A stretch of 64,000 nt of DNA from Ryuthela nishihirai (GCA_038380435.1 JAWZYU010000020.1:40146307-40210306), one strand, 5' to 3'. Shown: positions 21,801-30,469, numbered from the stretch's first letter. Notes: generated from the sequence alone by a model not told the origin. Numbers and translations are program-made.

Positions 21801-24800
21801 GAGTTGGGCAGCGCAAGCCATCATCATTCGAGTCGTTGAAAATTGCGGGAGTAGGATGCATCGTTACAGTAATACTGAGATGGCAGATATGCACTTAGCT
21901 TATGGAGCAGCGAATGGAAACAGGTGAGCCACGGTACGATTGTATCGTGAATGGTTCCCAAACCGAAACGTTATCCATCATCAAACGTTTGCACCACAGA
22001 TTGTGTGAAACTTGATCTTTTGAAGTAAACAACTAGTGGGAACTGAACGATGTGCACAACTGTCATGAAAGAAGCGGTCTTACATGAAATTGAACGCAAT
22101 CCAAGTACAAGTACACGAGCTATTTTGCATCACATTCGTGTACCTCAACCCAGCGTGTGGCGAGTATTACACGAGGAGCTGTTACACCCTTTTCACATGC
22201 AACGGGTCCAGTCATTGGAAGAAGGAGATGACGCACGGGATTCGCACATTGGTTTTTACAAAAATGTGTCGCACAGCCGGAATTTCCAGCATTGGTTCTC
22301 TTCACCAATGAAGCTACCTTCTCGCGTTAGGGTGTTGTTAATATTCAAAATTTGCATGTATGAGCATATGACAACCCACGAGGTATACGCCACCGTGCTG
22401 CACACCGGTTCACCATAAATGTTTGGGTGGGCATTATTGGAGACTGTTTGCTTGGGCCATACCTGCTTCCATCACGACTAGACGGGCGTAGTTATTGGAT
22501 ATTCCTGGAGATCTTGCCGGAATTACTGCATGATGTCCCTGTATCTGAGCGCCGACGAATGTGGTTTCTGCACGACGGGGCGCCCGCACATTTCACCTTG
22601 GTTGTGCGCGAGTATCTCAACAGCACCTTTCCTGCGCGATGGATTGGCTGGGTCAGACCTGTCGCTTGGCCACCAAGATCACAAGACATGTCCCCCATTT
22701 ATTTATTCCTCTGGGGTTACCTCAAAGACCTTGTGTATGAAACCCCCGTAGCCTCTGACGCTACCTCGTCGCAAGAGTCGTTGAGGCAGCAGCACGTCTG
22801 CGAGAGGCTTGGCATTTTTGAACACGTTTGCCGATCCATGTGTCGACGTTGCGTAGTATTGTGATATTACAACGTATTCAAGTGAATATTTTCTAAAGAA
22901 TAGGAACCACAATTCGATGGAAATTGGCTGATCGACAGCTACAAAGTTATACTGCAAGTATTAGCGATTGGAAAACAAAGGGTTGCATCACTAACCATAG
23001 GGAGAGTACTGGAAAAAAATTAGTGGAGACAAACACGGATTTCACTGAGGAAATCGAAGTGCCATGTAACCATTACTGAACAATTATTTTTTTTTTCACC
23101 TATACCATGTACGGGGTTGTAATTGAAATATCCCTGTTCAAAGTTGTCTTGTAAACCACTAAATAGTTGTGGAGCAAAATTTGATTACCCGCAGTAGGGC
23201 ATGGCAACAAAAAATTAATTTACATTGCTGCCAACAGGGCAGAAGTGGAACAGTATTATACTGTATGTAACTCCTATATTTTCAAATATAAAGGCTGATG
23301 AGCGAAGTAACTGCCTAGCAGATATGGAATGCCATTAACTTTTGCCCAACATTGGTGAACAGTTATGAATATAGAGGGTGGAGGGGGACACTGAAAATAA
23401 GACTTGAGTAGGGTTTCCCAATTATTAAAACATTTCACTGTACAGCGAATGTTAATATTCTATATGGAGTGAAATTTTATAATTTTTTAAATCTATTTTT
23501 AGTGTGAATATACTGGAGCCAAAACATGGTTGAGCACGATGAGCCATGGTCGGCCCAAACCACCTGCCTAATGTGATTTTGGTCCTCCACGTCACCAAAA
23601 CAGCTCTTACCCTACGAAGCAAGGATGCTACAGGATTTCTAAAGGTGCCTTGTGGTATCTGGTACCAACATGTTACCAGCAGTTCTTTAACTCTTGTAAG
23701 TAACGTGGTTGAGTCGCCGCAAATCGGATATGCTGTTCCAACACAAACCACAGATGCTTGATTACTTGGGAATTTGGAGACCATAGCAATATCTGGAAGT
23801 CTTCCTCATGTTCCGTGAACCATTCTCGAACAATCTGGCAGTGTGGCATGGACGCATCATCCTGATGAAAGAAAGCACTACTAGAGGGAAATACAGTTGT
23901 CATGAAAGAATTTCCTGCACATGAATGACTGGACCCATAGTTTCCCAGCAGAACATTGCCCAAAGCATTACACTTCATCCACCAGCTTTTGTCCAATGTG
24001 CATCCTGGTGCCAACACTTCTCCAGGTAAACAACACACACATACCTGGCTATTCACATGATGCAACAGAAAACGAGAGTCATCGAACCAGACAACCTTCT
24101 TCCAATCATTCAAGGTCTAGTTTTGATGATTGTGTGCCCATTGTAGGCGCTTCCGACGGCGAACCGAGGTTAGCAGGAGCACACGGAGCGGCCTGTGGCT
24201 AGGCAGCCCCGTTTTCAGTGTTCGATGTCCTGTGTTGGGACACATTACTCTGATCACCAGCATTCAAATTACGGGCGAGTTACGCCACAGTATCCCTTCT
24301 GTTCGCTCGTACCATACGGGATAGCCTTCTCTCGCCTCTAGCATCAATGAGCCATGGTCGGCCCACACCTCGCGGGCGGTTCGTTGTTTTTCCCTCCTCG
24401 GACCACTTTTTGAAGATACTAACCACGGCTGACCATGAACACCCCAACAAGCCTTGCCATCTCAGATATGCTTTGACCCAGTCGTCTAACCATTACAATT
24501 TGCCCTTTGTCAAACTCACTTAAGTAAGCTGCCTTTCCCATCTGAAGAACTATAACACTGATTAACATAGCTCAGTATCAGGTGTTATTTATACCATTTC
24601 ACGACCTTCATACGTGCAGTCTTTTACCTGCAGTTGCTTCGATTTGCATAAAGACTCGCTGATCATGTTTTGTCTCTTCTGTGTATACTACGGGGCTAAA
24701 ATAAATTTATTTAGAGAGAACCGTTTTAGATTTCAAAGCAGTTAGATAAGTTTGAGATTTCGTAATATATGACCGGATTCCCCTCGCCCAAACTGAATTT

Positions 24801-27800
24801 TTTTACATTCTGCAGTGCATGTTGTGAATTATACGCACATCAAATTTCACTCCTTTCTGACCATAAGGTGGGGCTTCAGTCTGCTTTGAATAGAGAAACT
24901 TTAATTATAACCCTGTACCATTCACACCAGCAAGGTAAACGTCAATACAAATTATTTTTATCTAATCTTCCAATACCTGAATATACCCAGATATTGACTT
25001 ATCTCAGTGACTTCTTCTGCTTCCACTTGTTTCCAAGCGGATTTGCTAACCAATTTTTTATCATTTGGCTAACAAAGGTAAAACTTTTTCATGCTACCTA
25101 TTCAAATATTTTTCTGTCCTTTTCTATATTTTCTTTTAATTTGGTGCCCTTTTCAAATGCTTTAATATGGAGACCAATTAAATAGCTTTCTGCACTTTCA
25201 TCTTGCTGCTCTTTGACCCTCCACATTTTTCTTTGCCCCTTTGATTGATGCTCCTTTAAACATTTTCCTTTAATCAGAATTTCTTTGAACATTCTCTGCA
25301 TTATTCTTGTCGCCTCTTTAAATGGTTTTGCTCAATTTCAAGTCCCTTTAAACATACTGTCCTTGAATTCGAACGGTGCCATTAGTCAGATGGGATGTTA
25401 CGTTTTGACCCCATGTGCAGGAGAGCCATACTCTGTGCATGTTAAAAGAACATGTTGCATGGCCTTAACTAATAAATTTACCCGATAGGTTTTGTGGAAA
25501 GTAGCCAGTGGGTCTCCTTCCCCAAAACACAGGTTGCTTCCAAAATCTCAGAAGTTGCAGGAAGTGGTCCACTGGCCCCTTCTCGTAACTAATTACAACT
25601 GATTACTTTTGAGCCTTTGTGACCTGACCATTCAGCACATTTCATGAAAAAAATGCTACTCAGAGGTAAAAACAACCCTTTAACTGGAGCTCTTTCAGAT
25701 ATTTTTCTGTTCTTCAAACATTGCTTTTTTTTTGAACATTTTATTTTGCCATAATTTGCAGTCCATCTGAATATCTTTCTTTCCCATATTTTGATTTCCC
25801 TTTGAATGTATTTTCTTAATTTGCCATCGCCTTAAATAATTTCTCCTTTTTTTAAACCAAGAAATATATTCAAAGTGTTCCTAGTTCTGTGATTGGAACC
25901 TTTATAGCTGTGTTTTACACACTCTTTTGACCATAACCCACAATGAGAAATACATTTTACATCGTGAACCAGACTGATATTTTCTATTCTATTTCATTTT
26001 TAAAAAATGCTGGCTGTGACTCACTAAATTGATTCCCGGCCCATTAATGGGTTGCGACCGCAGCTTGAAAAACGCTACTTTAGAATGTGTCAGACTTTTA
26101 AATATGCAAATTGTTTACATGGACATAATATTTCTCGATTAGTAATTGTGTCATTATTGCCGACTAACGGGTAATTTTTTGTAGATGAATCTGAATTTAA
26201 TACAAATGCCAAAAAATTACAATTCAACATAATTTAACCATCTAATTTTGCAATAAACTAAATATCTTTTAATTTTACAGGATCAGGAGGCTCTGGATTT
26301 CTCAAACAAGTAATGGTCTCGATTATGAACTATAAAGAATGCCAGCAGATACACAAACTTGCAAAAAATACCATATGTGCAAACTTTGCATCAGGCATCC
26401 ACTCACCATGCTTTGTAAGTGGCTAAAAATTAGTAGTTTCAGTTGCTGTTTTTTTTATCTTATTCAATGGTTTGTCGTTACTATTATAAAAACCGACCAA
26501 GGGTTAAACATGTTAAGCTTGAGGTATTATACCAAGTGTATAATTATTTTATTAGAAAATTGGCATATATCTCATCTGAACAGATGCAAATGATTCAAAA
26601 CAGTCAAAATTTATTCATAGTTAATCAAAACGGTTAATGAAATTATATATTTATTGCGAACTTTATTAATTAGTAGATTTAAATTTAAAAATTAAATTAC
26701 TGTAAATAATTATTGTAAAAAATTACATTTAAGTATCAATAAAAATATTTAATTACATTTAAAATCATTTTAAATTTATTTTTACAGGAATTTATAAAAA
26801 TGTTGAAATGGAGCTCAAACCCCTTTCCAACACCATTGGTTTCAAGTAATGTTATCGCACTTGCAATATCGTCAGGAAAACTAAAAGTTATTTTTTCTTT
26901 CATAAACTTCGATATCAAAACTGCAGCTGGATCTTTTTCTGGATCACAAAAATTTACTTTTTAAATATCAGTGTCAATAGTGCACTCTACATATTAAAAG
27001 TTTTATGAACCAATAATTTGTAACAAAAGTAACCAATTAAAAATGTTTACATATCAATTAGAACTATTTCTGAATGCAAAACGTTAACTCTCTGTGTTAA
27101 AACTCCACAGACATTAATGCTTTTCATTATTAGCTATCAATTCGTTTTTGTTATATATACAGGGTGATTCAGTTAAGCGTGTACAAACTTCTGGGAGGAG
27201 TAGGTTGCATAAAGATGAATCGGAATCATATAGCAATGCAGGGTCGATAACGGCATCTTCATGCAGTAGATGGCATTGTACGGCCGCGGGACTGTACAAC
27301 GTCCTCGCAGATAACCGTCATTCGCGAACCGCCCGCAGAGGTAGCAGGATGGCCGATTACACAAACGCGGAGTTGGCCGATATGCATCTCGCATACGGGG
27401 CTGCGGACTGCAACGGGCGAGCTGCTGTGCACGTGTACCAGGAACGGTATCCGATGACGCATACTCCCAACCAACAGATGTTTGCATGGCTGCATCAGTG
27501 GTTATGTGACACTGGTTCCTTTCAGAGACCTGCCAGGAGTTGGGAACGATGGGCACGGACCCCTGACATGGAGAATGTGCTACGTCATACAGAAGACACT
27601 CCAAGTGCCAGTACTCGAGCATTCGCCCACCGGGTCGGTCTTTCCCAATCCATCGTATGGAGGATTATGCATGCATGATAACCAATTGCATCCATATCAT
27701 GTGCAGCACGTTCAGACACTGAAGCCTGAGGAATACCCACAGCGCATTGCATTTGCGCAATGGTACCTGGAGAAGAGTGCAGCAGAATCCAAACTTCCTG

Positions 27801-30469
27801 CTTCTGTGCTGTTCACAGACGAAGCATGCTTTACACGGGAAGGTAACTTCAATGCACATAACGCGCATGCATGGGCGGTGGAGAATCCTCATGCTACACA
27901 AACATGTGCAGCCTGTACATGTTTGTGTAGCATTTTCCTGTAAATGTTTGGTCCGGCATAGTCGGGCATCCACTTAATAGGCCCATACCTCATGCCTGTT
28001 CATCTGGACGGAAGGAGTTACCGGATATTTCTGGAGTACGTCTTGGCAGAACTTTTGGATGAACAACAGGTCCCTCAGTCGCTGCACCGTGCAATGTGGT
28101 TCCAGCACGATGGTCCTCAGTCACTGCACCGTGCAATGTGGTTCCAGCACGATGGGGGCCCCTGCCCATTTCAGCCATGAAGTTCGTCAACACTTAAACG
28201 CAACATTTGGACAACAGTGGATCGGGCGTGGTGGTCCCGTTCATTGGCCTGCAAGATCGCCAGACCTATCATGCCTTGATTACTTCTTCTGGGGTTACAT
28301 CAAAGGACTGATGTTTGACACCCCATTGAAAGTGCTGAGGACCTTGTCCCACGCATCTCTGTAGCTGCCTCGGAAGTCCGAGACACGGCAGGAATCTTTC
28401 AGAATGTACGCGATTCCATGCGCCGACGAGGTCAGGCCAGTGTTACAGCTCGTGGTCGCAACTTCGAACACCTTCTGTGACCTCTGTGCATTTCGCAAAT
28501 GTACCTATTGTGATTAAAAGCATTTTGTTCACTTACGCACTGCTCTTTCATTCACGTCCTCTCTGTACACTAGCACATGTTAATGCCGTTATCGACCCTG
28601 CATTACTATACGATACCGATTCGTCTTTGTACAACCTACCCCTCCCAGAAGTTTGGACATGCTTAACTGAATTACCCTGTATATATCTCTGGGATATCCT
28701 GCTTGCTCCTTACAGGGAACATCAGAAATGATCTGCAGCATTGCAGTTATACAATGCCATTTGTACACATATATCTATCTCCACTAAACCCCACCTTGCC
28801 TTCAGTCAGAATTTGGACCCCGACATATTTGGAAAGGCCATCATGTCAAATGGGGACATAAAGCTTTGCCCCATATGATGAGAGCACCACACTGTGTGCA
28901 CAAATAAATCTGCAGTTCCCAGGTTCAAGTCCCAGCATTGAGAGTTCTCACCCTGCCCTGGGTCAGTAGGGGACACAGATGGGCTTCAAAAGGTAGCCAT
29001 CCATTGGATGGAATGTTAAGCAGTAGCCCTGTGTGCGGGAAAGCCATACCCTGTGCATGTTCAAGAACATGCTGGATGGCCTTGTCAGGAAGTTACCATC
29101 TGTCTACTAACAGATGTCCAGTGGGTCTCCTTCCCCAACCTTCTGAGCCCTTGAGCTTCTTGTGACTTGCCATTTAGACCAGCGTGTACACAAAAAAGTG
29201 CCACTTAGAGGTAAAACAACCCAACCTGTATACCTAAAACTGTCATCAAGAATTGCCAAATTTTTGAAATGAAGTTTATTCTGTATAAAACTTCATAAAA
29301 ATGTGTTTACCTAAAATTTCTTCCAAATCTTTTTCCAGAAATTTCACAGAAATCTTAGATTATAAGTCAATTTAAAACCTTCAATTCACCAATCATGGAT
29401 GTCATTTAAAATTGAAATCTTGCATAGCTTAAAATTCTACTATAATTAAATACTCTAAAGTATTATAAATTGCCATTCTGTGAATTGTTTGAATTGCAAC
29501 TGCTTATTTACAGGCATACTTAATGTATATGTTTTGTACTTATTGTAAACTCTGTAATTTTGCTTTGTTTACTCTAAAAATAGATCTAACAATGTGATGA
29601 AGAGAACATTAATCCATATGCAAGAAAAGCTCTTGTGTATAGCAAGATTTCTAAAATAAATTTGTGTATAAAATATGCCAAAGGAAATAAAGGTGATAAA
29701 TTTTTGTAAAAATACAACCAAAGTAAAAAATCCATAGCCATATGTTTATTTTCACAAAGAGATTATATTCAACAACCAGTTAATTAAATGCCAAGCTTAA
29801 ATATCATGCTTTCAAATTTATGTGGAGAAAGCAATTTTAATTAGAAGGCTTTTTGGCTATTCTGGAAGAGCTTAAGCCCCTGGTAATGAGAAAACACCAC
29901 CACTGATGGATAGCCATGATGGTACCTCCCAAAAGCTGTCTAGTAGGCCCCGTTTACACCCTTGACCCTGGAATCCTTGCAGTTTTAACAATGCAAAAAA
30001 ACTCTGGGGGGGGGATAAACTCCAGAACCATGTCCCACACAACCCCCCCCCCCCTCCCAAAAAAACAAAAAATTCAAGAGAAAATAGCACATCTACCCTA
30101 ACAATTTTACACACGTCACATTCTCAACCTTATAACTTTAAAAATTTGCTCATTGTGCAGTATAAAACCAACATTTTGGCATAAGGCAATGCAACTTAGC
30201 TTTTTATGTATCAACATATTAATTGTAAAGCTTTTTCTTCGATTTCACCAAAATTCCAATAAAAGTTTCAAACAAGTAATTGTTTTCTAATATTTACTTT
30301 TCAGGGTGACAGTGGAGGTCCTTTGGTACATTACAAAAACATCTGGTTTTTATCAGGAGTTGTATCATGGGGTCCTAAAGAATGTGGTATTAACAGCTTG
30401 CCTTCAGTATTCACTAAAGTGACAGCATATGTTGATTGGATAAACAAGACCATGGCTGATGAACATTAA
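9600..30469 (+). CDS. S1A serine protease, 5' partial gene (5 exons joined)
   Basis: Join 9600-9813, 15856-15985, 20327-20462, 26281-26414, 30305-30469; all introns are GT-AG and the phases agree across every junction. The product is a secreted chymotrypsin-fold endopeptidase zymogen. In order it has a short pro-segment with one Cys (SRCGTP), an activation cleavage R|IVGG, the His motif TAGHC, the Asp motif NDLALIKL and the Ser motif GDSGGP, and it ends TMADEH-stop. Residue 189 (chymotrypsin numbering) is Ser, not the trypsin Asp, and position 226 is Ser, not Gly, so trypsin-like cleavage is unlikely; the exact preference cannot be stated. Cys pairs 1-122, 42-58, 168-182 and 191-220 can form, while Cys136 has no Cys201 partner. 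The first exon starts in phase 2, so upstream exon(s) with the signal peptide exist but were not located. Role (digestion, immunity or venom) is undecided. Confidence 0.9.
9814..10394. other. Protease intron 1, start, no feature recognised
   Basis: Intronic DNA after the first visible exon. The longest open frame is minus-strand and shows no recognisable domain. Confidence 0.4.
10442..10654. mobile_element. hAT MITE inside a SINE-C copy
   Basis: Terminal inverted repeats caggggtgggcaa and ttgcccacccctg bound 213 bp, with a perfect 8-bp target duplication cactaagc at 10434-10441 and 10655-10662. Both TIR sequence and duplication length fit hAT. It is non-coding and splits a tRNA-like head. 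Confidence 0.85.
10963..11172 (-). mobile_element. Full-length SINE-B with target duplication
   Basis: Complete copy from tail (ataaataccccctcaag on +) to the tRNA-like head gaccgtccc on the minus strand. It is flanked by cactcgcattcata (10949-10962) and cactcacattcata (11173-11186), a 14-bp duplication with one mismatch. The head reads like a type II tRNA (ccatggccgagtggttagcg) with a B box gggttcgagtcc. Confidence 0.88.
12161..12558. other. Protease intron 1, no feature recognised
   Basis: AT-rich intronic sequence without a repeat that I can match elsewhere in the window. Confidence 0.35.
12559..12735 (+). mobile_element. SINE-A 5' half
   Basis: A decayed tRNA head, the B box gattcgagttcc, then gccagcgttgagatttatct and the cagtaggggacaccgatggg landmark. 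It is truncated before the central part. Confidence 0.7.
13043..13348 (+). mobile_element. SINE-A copy
   Basis: Starts at the B-box side (ccaggttcgaatcccacc) and follows the reference order to the tail ctcattgtgtgtaaaaaaat. The A-box half of the head is not recognisable. Confidence 0.78.
13753..14650 (+). mobile_element. Possible solo LTR with internal 28-bp tandem repeat
   Basis: Begins tgtcatgtccctc and may end near 14650 at gggtgtaaca. A poly(A)-type gaataaa lies near 14545, and a ggcgaccacgac motif like the sequence found just inside Ty3/Gypsy LTRs lies at 14720. No matching second LTR and no target duplication were found, so this is a tentative reading from terminal and motif resemblance only. 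The 28-bp array at 13790-14035 lies in its left part. Confidence 0.3.
13790..14035. repeat. 28-bp tandem repeat array
   Basis: About nine copies of a unit built from atgtatttttgttattgtaa and atatttta, with very few substitutions. Confidence 0.9.
14651..15104. other. Protease intron 1, unassigned
   Basis: Includes the right part of a 128-codon minus-strand open frame (14562-14948) with no domain that I recognise. It may be internal sequence of the putative LTR element. Confidence 0.3.
15105..15690 (-). mobile_element. SINE-A copy split by a ~200-bp insertion
   Basis: The tail half runs from gttgggttgttttacctctg (15110) to tgttctttttaacac. The head half resumes near 15495 with gtgcacatggtatggc and ends with the B box ctcgaaccagggag. 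The halves abut in the consensus at the same tgttctttaac point. The inserted ~200 bp (about 15290-15495) matches nothing else here. Confidence 0.7.
15856..15985 (+). CDS. Serine protease exon 2
   Basis: The acceptor TAG is at 15853-15855 and the donor GT at 15986-15987. One base completes a Gln codon split with the previous exon, followed by 43 codons including [10 protein letters not shown] and IILHPKF. These match the stretch between the His and Asp motifs of S1A proteases (the V-G-x-H and HPxF signatures). An alternative AG two bases downstream would break the frame, which supports the chosen acceptor. Confidence 0.85.
16425..16617. mobile_element. Foldback MITE 1, TA-flanked, with a 58-bp perfect palindrome
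   Basis: Terminal inverted repeats of about 29 bp (tacagtcgcccaaaaaagta and its near-complement tactttttgagcgactgta) suggest a Tc1/mariner-type MITE. Its core (16514-16571) is a perfect palindrome centred on gtcacgtgac with no loop. Confidence 0.85.
16616..16913. mobile_element. Foldback MITE 2
   Basis: About 298 bp with long imperfect inverted arms: tagtcttgtaatgtagaaaa at the left matches the complement of the right end ctatgttacaggacta. Inner arms include agaagaaaaattattt and aataatttttcttct. Its left TA is shared with MITE 1 and its right TA with MITE 3. Confidence 0.7.
16911..16992. mobile_element. Foldback MITE 3
   Basis: 82 bp, almost all stem: left arm tatactgctcacaaaaatta then ggggatattt, right arm the exact complement, with a loop of about 20 nt. 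TA at both ends. Confidence 0.85.
16993..17060. repeat. Short direct duplication
   Basis: tttatgctgatgtcgtaacc followed by tgg occurs twice in a row (about 16993 and 17024), with two differences in the following bases. Confidence 0.8.
17061..18119. other. Protease intron 2, mostly unassigned
   Basis: Contains a hairpin at about 17222-17267 (gtggcaa...cagaagg / ccttctg...ttgccac). The 102-codon open frame at 17223-17531 shows no recognisable domain. Confidence 0.35.
18120..18505 (+). mobile_element. SINE-A, full-length reference copy
   Basis: 386 bp flanked by a target duplication gtattaattgcagg (18106-18119) and gtattaactgcaagg (18506-18520). The tRNA-derived head has an A box tggctcagtcgg (18127-18138) and a B box ggttcgagtcc (18171-18181), about the spacing of a pol III internal promoter. 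The body carries cagtaggggacaccgatggg and gtgtgcgggagagccatacc, and the tail ends aaaacaacccaaccca. Closest head type is a class I tRNA with gctcagtcggtagcgc. All other SINE-A copies were recognised against this one. Confidence 0.92.
18884..18990 (+). mobile_element. SINE-B 3' fragment
   Basis: Diverged: tactatggcatataaattga, ctgtgacaagcaactgcttg, ending gagggagtatttatttt. Confidence 0.7.
19203..19555 (+). mobile_element. SINE-A copy, diverged
   Basis: Tracks the reference from ggttcagtcggcagtggtgc through the B box tgttcgagtccc to the tail cccattgtgtgcaaaaaaac and cagaggtaaaa. Confidence 0.78.
19833..19942. repeat. Perfect 51-bp-arm hairpin
   Basis: Left arm 19833-19883 and right arm 19892-19942 are exact reverse complements over 51 bp, with an 8-nt loop. 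Outer ends are acacaacc and ggttgtgt. No TA sits directly at the ends. Flanking DNA on both sides resembles that around the Tc1 element at 23510-24686. Confidence 0.95.
20327..20462 (+). CDS. Serine protease exon 3 (Asp102, Cys122, Cys136)
   Basis: The acceptor AG is at 20325-20326 and the donor GT at 20463-20464. The exon begins exactly at NDLALIKL, which carries the catalytic Asp. It continues through SPICLPS (Cys122, partner of the pro-segment Cys) and [11 protein letters not shown] (Cys136 and the conserved GWG). It ends with the first base of a Gly codon. Confidence 0.9.
20792..20937. mobile_element. Possible piggyBac-type MITE with a palindromic core
   Basis: ttaa..ccctcctg at the left and caggagggttaa at the right give short inverted ends next to TTAA, with two extra bases at the left. 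Inside is a 19-bp-arm hairpin (20837-20855 and 20858-20876) whose centre is TTAA-CCCTTACT-AC-AGTAAGGG-TTAA. Confidence 0.4.
20938..21668. other. Protease intron 3, no feature recognised
   Basis: AT-rich; nothing matched. Confidence 0.35.
21669..22990 (+). mobile_element. DUF4817/DDE transposon, decayed
   Basis: Begins acagggtgattcaaaaggtc, the same opening as the element at 27159. Frames from 21856 encode [20 protein letters not shown] (an N-terminal DUF4817-like helix-turn-helix region), then a stop. At 22050 comes [20 protein letters not shown], and at 22427-22864 the DDE part with [12 protein letters not shown] (second acidic residue) and [20 protein letters not shown]. It is an IS630/Tc1/mariner-superfamily element with several frameshifts and stops. 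No right TIR was found, so the end is approximate. Confidence 0.8.
22050..22864 (+). pseudogene. DDE transposase pseudogene (DUF4817 type)
   Basis: Two open segments (22050-22418 and 22427-22864) in different frames. The first holds the winged-helix part; the region that should carry the first catalytic Asp reads [10 protein letters not shown], apparently damaged at the L-F-T-D-E motif. The second begins in the central beta-sheet region and ends at a stop at 22864. Confidence 0.7.
22991..23509. other. Protease intron 3, no feature recognised
   Basis: No gene seen. The last ~55 bp (23455-23509) resemble 19755-19820, upstream of the 51-bp hairpin. Confidence 0.4.
23510..24686 (-). mobile_element. 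Tc1-like element, copy 1
   Basis: The ends atactggagccaaaacat and atgttttgtctcttctgtgt are inverted repeats matching the termini of the copy at 40113-41234. Transposase fragments run on the minus strand. Confidence 0.85.
23673..24113 (-). pseudogene. Tc1-like transposase fragment
   Basis: Begins [20 protein letters not shown] with the first catalytic Asp region (W-F-D-D-S-R-F). It continues through [15 protein letters not shown] (second Asp) and [20 protein letters not shown]. The third acidic residue, normally Glu in N-P-I-E-H-L-W, is Lys here. The upstream HTH part lies beyond in broken frames. Confidence 0.8.
24990..25870. repeat. Decayed ~25-bp T-rich tandem repeat, interrupted by SINE-A
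   Basis: Motifs like ccctttaaacattttccttt, tttctttgaacattctc and ccctttgaatgtattttc recur before and after the SINE-A at 25378-25680. The open frame at 24769-25185 overlaps this and is not convincing as a gene. Confidence 0.5.
25378..25680 (+). mobile_element. SINE-A, 5'-truncated
   Basis: From cagatgggatgttacg and catgtgcaggagagccatac to the tail gctactcagaggtaaaaaca. Confidence 0.75.
25871..26280. other. Protease intron 3, end
   Basis: Around 25920-26085 there is a hAT-like relic (gactcactaaattgattccc, then cattaatgggttgcgacc), too decayed to bound. Confidence 0.3.
26281..26414 (+). CDS. Serine protease exon 4 (Cys168-Cys182, S1 pocket base)
   Basis: The acceptor AG is at 26279-26280 and the donor GTAAGT starts at 26415. 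The exon encodes a Gly/Ser-rich autolysis-loop region, NYKECQQIH (Cys168), NTICAN (Cys182) and GIHSPCF, which places Ser at position 189, Pro at 190, Cys191 and Phe at 192. The intron falls directly before GDSGG. Confidence 0.88.
26415..27158. other. Protease intron 4, start, no feature recognised
   Basis: Very AT-rich; nothing matched. Confidence 0.35.
27159..28680 (+). mobile_element. DUF4817/DDE transposon with ~98-bp terminal inverted repeats
   Basis: Left end acagggtgattcagttaagc (27159-27256) and right end (28583-28680) are inverted repeats over about 98 bp with few mismatches, ending atgccgttatcgaccctgca at the inner side. It sits in TA-rich flanks (tatat/atata). The element encodes a DDE transposase in broken frames and carries two internal rearrangements (a hairpin and a tandem duplication). 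Confidence 0.9.
27349..28364 (+). pseudogene. DUF4817/DDE transposase pseudogene
   Basis: The start ATG at 27349 opens [20 protein letters not shown], a DUF4817-type N-terminus, followed by [11 protein letters not shown] and [19 protein letters not shown] (winged helix) to a stop at about 27676. A second frame carries [20 protein letters not shown] (first catalytic Asp) up to a frameshift at the hairpin near 27890-27935. A third has [19 protein letters not shown] and the second Asp in WFQHDG, which is tandemly duplicated. The last has [29 protein letters not shown] with the third acidic residue. It cannot be translated as one protein. Confidence 0.8.
28681..28894. other. No feature recognised
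   Basis: Short stretch between the DDE element and a SINE-A. Confidence 0.3.
28895..29225 (+). mobile_element. SINE-A, head partly lost
   Basis: B box ccaggttcaagtccc, then cagtaggggacacagatggg, gtgtgcgggaaagccatacc and the tail aggtaaaacaacccaacc. Confidence 0.8.
29226..30304. other. Protease intron 4, end
   Basis: AT-rich, with G-run and C-run tracts at 30003-30012 and 30041-30053. No repeat match and no exon until the acceptor at 30303-30304. Confidence 0.4.
30305..30469 (+). CDS. Serine protease exon 5, terminal (Ser195)
   Basis: The acceptor AG is at 30303-30304 and the stop TAA at 30467-30469. The exon encodes 54 residues from [10 protein letters not shown] (catalytic Ser) through [12 protein letters not shown] (Ser214-Trp215-Gly216, Cys220) and [15 protein letters not shown], the usual C-terminal helix. 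Cys201, normally just after GGPLV, is replaced by His. Gly226 of the usual PGVY motif is Ser here (PSVF). Confidence 0.92.
   Translation, partial: GDSGGPLVHYKNIWFLSGVVSWGPKECGINSLPSVFTKVTAYVDWINKTMADEH

Noticed and set aside
22703..22957. Minus-strand open frames overlapping the DDE elements (also 27173-27622 and 27665-27973)
   Set aside because: Antisense shadows of the transposase frames.
24769..25185. 138-codon open frame
   Set aside because: Largely within a T-rich decayed tandem repeat; no domain.
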